Source: Actinomycetota bacterium (lineage in GTDB: Bacteria > Actinomycetota > Acidimicrobiia > IMCC26256 > JACPCJ01). From it: a stretch of 64,000 nucleotides of DNA. The position numbers were made by a program, and so were the translations under genes. Position 1 is the first letter of the stretch. Each line of letters starts with the position of its first letter. Of the stretch, positions 56,216-64,000 are shown in pieces. The DNA is taken from assembly GCA_016179865.1 (NCBI GenBank), contig JACPCJ010000095.1, positions 1 to 64,000 of the forward strand, written 5' to 3'. The notes beneath the pieces are model-generated. The model searched no databases and was not told where the DNA came from. It saw only the letters and a program-made list of their open reading frames with translations.

Positions 56216-57829
56216 CTACGTGGAGCCGTCGTCGACGGGCTCGTAGCTGTAGTACGACGAGCCGAGGCACACGAAGCCGTTGCCCGAGCCCGACTTGTCG
56301 ATGAAGCCGCCCTTGGCGTCGTCCCACTGCACAACCGAGAAGCAGTCGGGCTCGACGGCGTTGAAGTTGGCCCCGTCGGGCCGCCAGTCCCAGTTCCCCG
56401 GCTCCACGATGTCGCCGGGGCCGTTGTAAGAGCCGTCGAGCTTGCCGAGGTACTTGAGCAGCCCCTCCCGGGTGACGTTGGGGCCCATCGACTTCACCCC
56501 CTCGACGAAAAGCGCCGCCGCGGTCCAGCCGTCGACCGCCCACTGGCGCATGGCGAAGTTGGGCTGGTACTTCGCCATGGCGTCGCGGAACTTCTTGACC
56601 TCGGCGTGGTCGGTACGCGTGTACGGCACGGAGGACCCCGTCGCCCAGATCGAACTCCGGCACGGGCTCGAGAAGGAATCGCCGACCGTCTGGCTCCACC
56701 CGGCGATGGTGGTCACCGCCGCCTTCACCGTGAAGCCGAGGCGGTCCATGGCCTCACAGAGCTTCTGGAACCCGGCGATGTCGATGGCCTGGAAGAACGC
56801 CTCGGCCCCGGCCTGGCGCATGCGGATGACCTCGCCGTCCCACGCCGGGTCGGCCAGGTTGCGCCCCTGGCCGTTGTTGGGCGTGTAGACGACGTCGATG
56901 CCCTCCCGCTCCATGCCGTCGGCGATGAAGTTGCCCGCCGTCCGAGAGATGGGCTCGTCGTAGAAGATCACCGCCGCCTTGGTGATGCCGAGCTGCTCCT
57001 TGAACCACCGGTACTGCCCGCTCTGGATGTGGAGAAGTCCGTCGGTGCCGAGCTGGGTGCCGTCGCGGGGGTTGCCGTCGCCGCCGTACAGCGAGAAGAG
57101 ATACGGCCACTTGTCGTAGGCGTTGGAGATCGGGATCCCGCCGACGTCGGGCACCTTCTTCTCGTTGACGAGGGGCGCCCCGGCGTAGGACCGGGTGGCG
57201 TTGCCGACGAAGGCAAAGATCTTGGAGTCGTCGATGAGCTTTCGGACGCACTCCTTGTTCTTGTCGGAGTTCTCCTTGTCGTCGCAGGTGACGAACTTGA
57301 TCTTGCGCCCGCACACCCCGCCAGCGGCGTTCAGGGCCAGGAAGAAGGCTCGCGCTCCCTCGTAGGGGCCGGCGAAGGCCTCGGGGCCGAGGGCCCCACC
57401 GCGAGCGGCGATGTTGCCCACCAGGATCGAGTTGGCGGTGACGCCGGTGTCGGAGGCCGTGTTGGGGCCGCCGCAATCGCTGCCGGCGCCCGACCCGCCC
57501 GACCCACCCGACCCGCCCGACCCACCCGACCCGCCGGAGCGACCCGTCCCGCCGCTGCCGCCCGAGCCTCCTGAACCACCAGAGGATCCAGAACCGCCGG
57601 ACCCACCGGAGCCGTCGTCATCAGAGCCGTCGTCGTCAGAGCCGTCGGTCCCGCCGGTGTCGCCGTCGACGAACAGGTCGTCGGCCGAGGCGTTCTCGTC
57701 GCCGCCGACCGACTCGACGCCCTCGCCCCGGGCGGCGGCGATGAAGTCGTCGTTGTCGAGGCGCGTACCGCACGCGGCGGATAGGAGGGCAAGCGTTGCC
57801 GCAATGGCGACCAGTCCATGACGACGCAC
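56216..57829 (-). CDS. ABC transporter substrate-binding lipoprotein (branched-chain type) with Asp/Gly/Ser linker
   Basis: Lipobox LSAACG; GSDDDGSDDDGSGGSGG linker; ILVGNIAARGGALGPEAFAGPYEGARAFFLALNAAGGVCGRKI; adjacent to liv genes. Confidence 0.87.
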   Translation of the reverse strand: MRRHGLVAIAATLALLSAACGTRLDNDDFIAAARGEGVESVGGDENASADDLFVDGDTGGTDGSDDDGSDDDGSGGSGGSGSSGGSGGSGGSGGTGRSGGSGGSGGSGGSGGSGAGSDCGGPNTASDTGVTANSILVGNIAARGGALGPEAFAGPYEGARAFFLALNAAGGVCGRKIKFVTCDDKENSDKNKECVRKLIDDSKIFAFVGNATRSYAGAPLVNEKKVPDVGGIPISNAYDKWPYLFSLYGGDGNPRDGTQLGTDGLLHIQSGQYRWFKEQLGITKAAVIFYDEPISRTAGNFIADGMEREGIDVVYTPNNGQGRNLADPAWDGEVIRMRQAGAEAFFQAIDIAGFQKLCEAMDRLGFTVKAAVTTIAGWSQTVGDSFSSPCRSSIWATGSSVPYTRTDHAEVKKFRDAMAKYQPNFAMRQWAVDGWTAAALFVEGVKSMGPNVTREGLLKYLGKLDGSYNGPGDIVEPGNWDWRPDGANFNAVEPDCFSVVQWDDAKGGFIDKSGSGNGFVCLGSSYYSYEPVDDGST

Positions 57830-57924
57830 GTGGCGTTCCCCCTTCGCGCCGGTACTCCGAAAGATAGGACGTGCACACGCGGGGTGGTATTCGGCCCCGG
57901 TTCGCCCGGCGAGTGTACGCGGAA

Positions 57925-57942
57925 CCTGACACCGATGTCAGG
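57925..57942. promoter_or_regulatory. Palindromic box CTGAC-N6-GTCAG (site 7)
   Basis: CCTGACACCGATGTCAGG between divergent SBP gene and 57949 CDS, ends 6 bp before ATG. Confidence 0.65.
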
Positions 57943-57948
57943 TGTGGA

Positions 57949-58560
57949 ATGATCCGCCTCGTGGGCCCGGTCTGGCTGTCGCCCGAGGATCACGCGGTTG
58001 TAGCCGCGGCGGGTGATCGGCTCGTGCCCGGATCGGCTGAAACCGGCGTGGCCGACTATGTCGACACCCTGCTCGGCGCCTTCGAGTTCGACCCGCCCCG
58101 GATCTGGGCCGGCGGCCCGTTTTCGGGGCGCCACGGTGGCGAGGCCGGGTTCGACTCATTTCTGGCCCTTGGGGCCGTCGAGGAGCTGGCCTGGCGGACG
58201 CGGATCGAGGGTTCGCGCGGGCTACCGGAGCGGGAGTTCAACGGGCCGGTCCGGGGGCTCCAGGAGGAGTACCGGGACGGGCTGGCGTCCCTGGGCACCG
58301 ACTTCGCCACCCTCAGCCCCGAGGAGCAGGACGCCCGACTCGGCGCCGTGCCTGAGTTCAAGGCCCTCCTCTACCGCCACGCCTGCGAGGGCATGTACGG
58401 AGACCCGGTCTACGGCGGGAACCGCGGCGGCGCCGGGTGGGCGGCCATCGGGTTCGCGGGCGACGTCCAGCCCCGCGGTTGGACGGCCGTCGAGATGCGG
58501 CCCCCGGCCGCATCCGAGGACGGGCGGCCCCCGGCCGCATCCGAGGACGGGCACGCGTGA
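57949..58560 (+). CDS. Gluconate 2-dehydrogenase subunit 3-like protein
   Basis: LYRHACEGMYGDPVYGGNRGGAGWAAIGFAGDVQPRGW; next to GMC oxidoreductase. Confidence 0.8.
   Translation: MIRLVGPVWLSPEDHAVVAAAGDRLVPGSAETGVADYVDTLLGAFEFDPPRIWAGGPFSGRHGGEAGFDSFLALGAVEELAWRTRIEGSRGLPEREFNGPVRGLQEEYRDGLASLGTDFATLSPEEQDARLGAVPEFKALLYRHACEGMYGDPVYGGNRGGAGWAAIGFAGDVQPRGWTAVEMRPPAASEDGRPPAASEDGHA
58498..58551 (+). repeat. 27-bp tandem direct duplication
   Basis: (CGGCCCCCGGCCGCATCCGAGGACGGG)x2, encoding PPAASEDGRPPAASEDG. Confidence 0.9.
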
Positions 58561-60242
58561 ACGACGCCCGAGCCGTCATCGTCGGAAGCGGGCCGGGGGG
58601 CGCCACCGCGGCCGACGTGCTGACGGCCGCCGGCTGGGACGTCGTCATCCTCGAGAAGGGGCGCAACCACCTCATCGACCTCGAGGCGCCTTATGAACCC
58701 AAGGGTGAGTTCTCCAACGACGAGCTGAAGTTCGGCTTCCGGCACTTCCTCGGCCCCGACCCGCTGGCCGAGCCCCGCACCTTCCGGCGGGGTGAGGCCG
58801 ACGGCGATCGGATCCACGTGGGTGACGTCAACAACTTGCCGAGCACGGTGGGCGGAGGCGGGCCCCACGCCGACGGGAAGCTCCCCCGGTTCCGGGAGGA
58901 CGACTTCCACGTGCGCTCGGCGTTCGGTCCGATCGAGGGGGCGGCGGTGGAGGACTGGCCGCTCACCTACGACGAGCTGGAGCCGTACTACGCCGAGGTC
59001 GAACGGCTCATCGGGGTGGCCGGAGCCGCCGAGGCCAACCCCTTCGCCGCTTGGCGATCAGGGCCGTACCCCATGCCGCCGGGGCCCGACATGTACGGCG
59101 CCACCCTCACGGCACCGGCGGCCGAGAAGCTGGGGCTCCACCCCTACCGGGCCCCGACCGGGGCCAATAGCGAGCCCTACGACGGGCGGCCGGCGTGCAA
59201 CAACTGCGGGTTCTGCGGGTTTTACGGCTGCCCCATCCACGCCAAGGGCGACCCCATCGCCTCGCTGCGCCGGGCCCTCCTGACCGGGCGATGCGAGATC
59301 CGGCCCGAGGCGTACGTCACCGAGGTGGTGCTCGACGGGTCGGGGCGGCGGGCGACCGGGGTCCGGTATCTGGACGCCGGTCGGCGGGTGCAGGAGGTGC
59401 GGGCCGAGCACGTCGTGCTCGCGTGCGGGGCGTTCGAAACCCCCCGCCTTCTGCTGCGGAACGGCCTCGCCAACTCGTCGGGGCTGGTGGGACGGTTCCT
59501 GACGGTCCACTTCCAGACCTTCGTGGTCGGGGGCTTTCCCTTCGACCTCCTCGGCGACCGGGGCCGCGCCGTCACCCACTTGCACGACGACTTCATCGTT
59601 CCCGGGCCTGACGACGTCGCCGCCGCCCGCGAGGCCGGGCTCCCGTGGATGAAGGGCGGCGTGGTGGAGCACGGGAGCGCGGCGGGGCCGATCCAGGAAG
59701 CCGTCGAGTATCCGCCCGGGGAGCTGCACACGGCTGCCATGCGCGAGTCGGCGCTCCGGCGGAAGCTGTGGGTCTTCACGATGCAGGGTGAGGACCTCCC
59801 CCAGGCCACCAACCGGATCGACCTCGACCCCGCGGTGGTCGATGCCTGGGGGTTCCCCGCCGGACGGCTGACGTACTCGCCCCACCGCCACGAGCTGGTG
59901 GCCTCGGCGCACTTCGCCCCCAAGCTGGAGGCGGTGCTGAGGGAAGCCGGGGCCGAATGGACCATCGCCACCACGTCGCCGCCCGCCCCTGACGCCGCCT
60001 TCGACACCCCGCTCGGGGTGGCCCCGGCGTCGCGCCACATCATGGGGACGTGCCGGATGGGGGCCGATCCGGCGACCTCGGTCGTCGACCCCGAAGGCCG
60101 GTTCTGGGACGTGGAGAACATGGTGTGCGCCGACTCATCCGTCTTCGTCACCGCCGCCGGCTACAACCCCACCCTCACGCTCACCGCCCTCGCCCACCGC
60201 ACGGCCTCGAAGCTCGCCGGGATCGGGCCTCCCGGCGGATGA
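58557..60242 (+). CDS. GMC family oxidoreductase
   Basis: VIVGSGPGGATAADVLTAAGWDVVILEKG; NNCGFCGFYGCPIHAKG; HIMGTCRMGADPATSVVDPEGRFWDVENMVCADSSVFVTAAGYNPTLT. Confidence 0.9.
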   Translation: MNDARAVIVGSGPGGATAADVLTAAGWDVVILEKGRNHLIDLEAPYEPKGEFSNDELKFGFRHFLGPDPLAEPRTFRRGEADGDRIHVGDVNNLPSTVGGGGPHADGKLPRFREDDFHVRSAFGPIEGAAVEDWPLTYDELEPYYAEVERLIGVAGAAEANPFAAWRSGPYPMPPGPDMYGATLTAPAAEKLGLHPYRAPTGANSEPYDGRPACNNCGFCGFYGCPIHAKGDPIASLRRALLTGRCEIRPEAYVTEVVLDGSGRRATGVRYLDAGRRVQEVRAEHVVLACGAFETPRLLLRNGLANSSGLVGRFLTVHFQTFVVGGFPFDLLGDRGRAVTHLHDDFIVPGPDDVAAAREAGLPWMKGGVVEHGSAAGPIQEAVEYPPGELHTAAMRESALRRKLWVFTMQGEDLPQATNRIDLDPAVVDAWGFPAGRLTYSPHRHELVASAHFAPKLEAVLREAGAEWTIATTSPPAPDAAFDTPLGVAPASRHIMGTCRMGADPATSVVDPEGRFWDVENMVCADSSVFVTAAGYNPTLTLTALAHRTASKLAGIGPPGG

Positions 60243-60306
60243 CCCGAATCCCCCCGTTCGGGGGCAGACGTGACGGATTTCACTCCTACACACTGGTTGT
60301 GGGAAA

Positions 60307-60321
60307 CTGACGATCCGTCAG
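60307..60321. promoter_or_regulatory. Variant palindromic box (N5 spacer)
   Basis: CTGACGATCCGTCAG. Confidence 0.4.
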
Positions 60322-60357
60322 AAATTGTTCGTATCTACGAACGCGCGCAGCGTGAAA

Positions 60358-60373
60358 ATGACCGCGACGTCAG
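60358..60373. promoter_or_regulatory. Degenerate palindromic box
   Basis: ATGACCGCGACGTCAG upstream of exported protein 60487. Confidence 0.35.
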
Positions 60374-60486
60374 GTCCCGTGGTGCGTAAGAAGGAAGAGA
60401 ACACCAGCTAGGACGGTCGCCGGGCGGACATGGCTCCGGCGCCGCGGAGCCAACCAACCAGAAACCACACAGAAGGAGTAGCAACC

Positions 60487-61152
60487 ATGCTGCGGAAGCT
60501 TCTTGCCCTCGGCGCCGGCGTCGCCGTCGCCCTTGCGGGGGTCGCAATCAGCCCGGCGTCGGCAACGCACTCGCTCGACAACGTCGTCGCGAGCGTCAAC
60601 GGCGGCGTGTCCATCAACCTCGGTGCCTGCACCGACCAGCACGGTCACCCCGGTAACGCCGCGCAGTTCACCGACGTCGTCATCGACGGCACGTTCATCG
60701 CGGGGGACAACGGCCTCGCCGGGTTCCGCGGCGCGGTCGACGTCGCCACCGTGAACGTGTGTGTGGTCGACGACGTCGCAGTCGGCCCCCTGCCCATCAT
60801 TGCCCACGGAAACCTCGGCGCAGCGGGCTTCCAGTCGCCAAACCCCGGTGACAACCCGCTGAACCCGCTCGGGAGCGACGTCTGCCTCTACGGCACGCTG
60901 CTCGCCGGTGGCGAGTTCAACAACAACGGTGCGGTGACCTCTCGAGCCATCATCAACGCCACCTACACCGTCAACCAGCCCGTGAGTGGTGGCTGCCCGA
61001 CCGACCCGCTTCTGCGGGGTGGTCAGATCGCGGCCTCAGCGTCGTCGGTCGCCCTTGAGGCTGACGTCGCCGTGATCCCCGCCGGCCAGGTCACGGGCGG
61101 CGAGTTGGACGACCAGGTGTCCGCACAGGTTCACACCGTCCACACCTCGTAG
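60487..61152 (+). CDS. Secreted hypothetical protein
   Basis: MLRKLLALGAGVAVALAGVAISPASA signal; RBS AAGGAG upstream. Confidence 0.7.
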   Translation: MLRKLLALGAGVAVALAGVAISPASATHSLDNVVASVNGGVSINLGACTDQHGHPGNAAQFTDVVIDGTFIAGDNGLAGFRGAVDVATVNVCVVDDVAVGPLPIIAHGNLGAAGFQSPNPGDNPLNPLGSDVCLYGTLLAGGEFNNNGAVTSRAIINATYTVNQPVSGGCPTDPLLRGGQIAASASSVALEADVAVIPAGQVTGGELDDQVSAQVHTVHTS

Positions 61153-61162
61153 CCACTTGCAG

Positions 61163-61191
61163 CGGTGGCCGCCTGTAATCACCGGCCGCCG
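61163..61191. terminator. Hairpin
   Basis: CGGTGGCCG / CGGCCGCCG after stop at 61152. Confidence 0.45.
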
Positions 61192-61206
61192 TGATGAAAA
61201 ACGAGA

Positions 61207-61248
61207 CGGGCAGCGGCCAGGCGGAGTCATCCGCCTGGCCGCTGCCCG
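61207..61248. terminator. Perfect hairpin
   Basis: 19-nt arms CGGGCAGCGGCCAGGCGGA / TCCGCCTGGCCGCTGCCCG, loop GTCA. Confidence 0.75.
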
Positions 61249-61324
61249 ATCCCAAACACACCGCTTCAGGCGACAGCAACCCCAGATCTCCAAACGGCAC
61301 ACGCACCTCTGTCGGGGAAACGCC

Positions 61325-64000
61325 GTGAACCCAACCCACCGCAGTGCAACGCAGGCCCCGTCCCGGAATGGGATCGGTGACAGCCGTTCTCGTCGACACT
61401 TGTCCCGATTCGCGCGGGCGGTACTCGCCGTGGCGGCGAGCGCCACCGTGCTGCCAGGCGTGACCCTGACACACGCCGCTCGGGCCACGACCAGCCAGAA
61501 CGAGGTCGCCGTCGTTGCCAAGATCACAGATGCCGCACTCGACAGCCAAGGGGCCCCCGCCCCCCTCATCGTCGACTCCCGCCGGAACCTGGGGTTCGCC
61601 ATCGGACGCGTCGGTGGCGATAACCCTGTTCTGACCGCGTACAACCTCCGGACTCTGACCCGTGACCCCAACAACACGGCCGCCACGACGCTCGACTCCA
61701 GCGACATCTTCCGCTTCGCCGTCGACGAGGAACGCGGGCGCCTGATCGGCCCCGAAAAGTCGCTCGCCCTCGATACGAACCCCTGCAGCAACGACAACCC
61801 CGCCAGCCAGAGCAAGGTCCGCGTCCACGACTACGACGACGCGGGCAAACTTGCTCTGGAGGCGACCCTGACCATCCCTTGCTCGGGCGCGTTCAAGTTC
61901 GTGCCCTTCTCTGCCTCCATCTTCCGCACGCCGAGCGGCCGCCAGAAACTCCTTGCCGCCGGGACCTACGCGCACGAAGGCAGCCACAACAGCCAGCCCC
62001 AGACGAAGAACAACCTCGGTCAACCCTTGATCGTCCGCCAGATGGATCTGGGACTCCTCGACAGTCCTGATTGGAGAGACGCCCTGGATTGGGAGATCGA
62101 CCTTCGCTACGGCGGGTGCGGACGTTGGGACGAGTCGTACCGGGTCCTCGTCGAGAAGCTGGGCTCCGACGTTCTCTCCTATTGCTGGGACACGGAACCG
62201 CTGCTTCGGAGCCTGGGCGCCCAAGGCTATGTCGTCCGGGTCCCGCTCCACGCGCGCTCGGCTGCTGACGACACACCCATCCCCCTGACCCTGAAGGGCA
62301 CCCCAGTTCTGCCAGATCCAACAAACCCCACCCCGTTCCTCAAGCCACCTCAAGTCCCACCGAACCCCAATCCGTTGGACTGGATCGGGGGTGGCGATCC
62401 GGTGGGGTTCCCCCTCAAGGTCATCCACTTCCTCTGTCCGCTCCCAGTGCCGATCCCGAATACGCCGCCCAACGCCGTCGCCAACCTCTGCAACAACTCG
62501 CCCAAAGGCGAGCCCACCCCCGATCTGTCTGACCTCGGCTTCGATAGCGACCAAGCGATCGACGAGACGACGAACTTCGCCGAAGACCTCGCTGACGAGG
62601 TTGACCCGAACGAGGTGGTTCCGCCGTTGTCGGATCCCAGCAACCCGACCGGTTCCAAGTTCGTCGCCAATGCTGTGGTCAAGCGCATCCCGACGTTTCC
62701 GGGAGACGCCTCGCCGTTCGTCGACCGGGGATCGTCGCGACTTCTGCTCCTCACCGCCGACGCGACAAACGGCAATGCCGTCTGGGTGTTTGACCCCCGG
62801 GAGGGAGCCGAGCGCTTCGTCGGGCTCTTTACCGGCGGCGACCCGGAGGCCAATCCGCTGAAGACCGCAGCGGGCTTCGACCCGGTAAGCGGTCGGGGGT
62901 ACGTGGTGACCTCGAAGGGGCTGCTCGTTGGATCTGTGCGCAAGACCCCGATCGGCGGCCGCGTCTTCCCTGTAGTCGGAGACTTCGAGGAGAATGGCAA
63001 GCTCTTCGAGCAGACGGTCCCGGCGCAAAGCGTTGGCGTGGCTCCGTCCCTGCATCGCCTCTTCGTGCCCGTGCTCGAGCAAGAGGTTCTGCCGCCGCTC
63101 CCCACGCCACAGCCGGCAGAAATGCCGCGCGTGGAACGCCTGGTGGCAATGTTCGGCAAGCTGTTGGGCGCACTCCGCGAGACGCCGCCCAACACCAACC
63201 AAGCGCTCGCTGCCATCCAGGAGTTCCTCGACAAGGACCCGCTGGGCAAGAACGTCAAGGAATGCACGAAGGATGGTGCAGTCGTGGCGGCGCTTCGCCT
63301 TACCACCTGCCTCAACAAGATCGTCGAAAGCCTGAGCAACGAGAGCGCCGTCCAGACCATCGACACGTGTCTCACCGCCATGAGAGGCCTGTTGCGCACG
63401 GACGGCACCTTGCCGACGAGCGACCAAATCAGCGCGGCGGTCGGGACGTGCACGGCCGCTCTGGGCGAGTACGTCGGCCAGCCGCCCCCACCGCCGGCCC
63501 GTCCCCAGGCTGAGCGCGCCTACTACCTGGTATTGGAGGATCGCTCGCCGGAGCCACCCATCCAGGCAAGCGACGATCCTGACAGCCGGACCCTGCAGAT
63601 CGCCGAGGAGGATGGCAAGACCGACGTCGACAAGACGGGAGCCTCGCTCGCCGCTGGCGCTCACGTCGTCGTCACAGGAGGACTTCCACGCGCCGTCAAC
63701 CAGCTCGACCCCCTCTGCGAAGCCCCCAACGAAACGTGGGAGACGCGAGTCCCGGTGAAGGAGCGGGACCTGCTCAACAGGCAGTGTCTCGCTGACCAAA
63801 TCGTGAGCCGAGGCAACCGCGAGTACTTCGTCGCGTACGCCGACGTCGACACTGGAACATCGACCGGAGCCAATGCCGAGGCGTCCGGCGTGTTCGTGCC
63901 GCTCACAGAGCGCCCGACCGACGAGGACGTGAGGAACCTCGGCTCTTGCGGCGCTGGCGCGGCGAGCCGCCTTGCCAATCCCGCAACCTCTCAAGATCCC
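61325..64000 (+). CDS. Large exported protein, truncated by window edge
   Basis: Own translation (absent from ORF track because it has no stop in the window): VNPTHRSATQAPSRNG...FARAVLAVAASATVLPGVTLTHAARATTSQNEVAVVAKITDAALDSQGAPAPLIVDSRRNLGFAIGRV... open to 64000. Confidence 0.8.
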   Translation, partial: MNPTHRSATQAPSRNGIGDSRSRRHLSRFARAVLAVAASATVLPGVTLTHAARATTSQNEVAVVAKITDAALDSQGAPAPLIVDSRRNLGFAIGRVGGDNPVLTAYNLRTLTRDPNNTAATTLDSSDIFRFAVDEERGRLIGPEKSLALDTNPCSNDNPASQSKVRVHDYDDAGKLALEATLTIPCSGAFKFVPFSASIFRTPSGRQKLLAAGTYAHEGSHNSQPQTKNNLGQPLIVRQMDLGLLDSPDWRDALDWEIDLRYGGCGRWDESYRVLVEKLGSDVLSYCWDTEPLLRSLGAQGYVVRVPLHARSAADDTPIPLTLKGTPVLPDPTNPTPFLKPPQVPPNPNPLDWIGGGDPVGFPLKVIHFLCPLPVPIPNTPPNAVANLCNNSPKGEPTPDLSDLGFDSDQAIDETTNFAEDLADEVDPNEVVPPLSDPSNPTGSKFVANAVVKRIPTFPGDASPFVDRGSSRLLLLTADATNGNAVWVFDPREGAERFVGLFTGGDPEANPLKTAAGFDPVSGRGYVVTSKGLLVGSVRKTPIGGRVFPVVGDFEENGKLFEQTVPAQSVGVAPSLHRLFVPVLEQEVLPPLPTPQPAEMPRVERLVAMFGKLLGALRETPPNTNQALAAIQEFLDKDPLGKNVKECTKDGAVVAALRLTTCLNKIVESLSNESAVQTIDTCLTAMRGLLRTDGTLPTSDQISAAVGTCTAALGEYVGQPPPPPARPQAERAYYLVLEDRSPEPPIQASDDPDSRTLQIAEEDGKTDVDKTGASLAAGAHVVVTGGLPRAVNQLDPLCEAPNETWETRVPVKERDLLNRQCLADQIVSRGNREYFVAYADVDTGTSTGANAEASGVFVPLTERPTDEDVRNLGSCGAGAASRLANPATSQDP

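Noticed and set aside
61091-63994. 967-aa minus strand ORF
   Set aside because: Antisense shadow of the exported protein 61325..64000; no domain logic, spans the 61207 hairpin

Overview
High-GC actinobacterial-type chromosomal window (Acidimicrobiia-like by inference only), about 50 CDS. Left part: formate dehydrogenase-type molybdoenzyme (cut by the left edge) with fdhD and mobA; secreted proteins; an HNH/DUF222 protein; a compact + strand RNA-toxin island (two MazEF-like modules, a YacP-like NYN protein, a 2'-5' RNA ligase/2H phosphoesterase and an AbrB/PIN pair); and a bioB-bioA-bioF-bioD operon. From about 16.4 kb onward the window is dominated by acyl-CoA/lipid (possibly steroid-like) catabolism: acyl-CoA synthetase, thiolases, DUF35 proteins, amidohydrolases, CoA transferase, SDRs, enoyl-CoA hydratases, acyl-CoA dehydrogenase, P450, MFS, a branched-chain-type ABC transporter and a GMC oxidoreductase. 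The strongest non-gene signal is a repeated palindrome, CTGAC-N6-GTCAG (7 exact copies plus 4 degenerate ones), almost always in divergent promoters of these catabolic genes, with one TetR gene in the middle. That looks like an undescribed regulon. Other signals: a 14-bp palindrome TCTTCCGCGGAAGA three times in about 830 bp in and around the HNH gene; a related family of hairpins between convergent genes, one lookalike embedded in frame inside a two-domain CoA transferase; a branched structured leader before a DUF35 gene; a broken LivHM permease; and an unusual Gly-rich/poly-Thr/multi-TM protein. No rRNA, tRNA, CRISPR or transposase was recognised. All family assignments come from reading motifs, without database searches.
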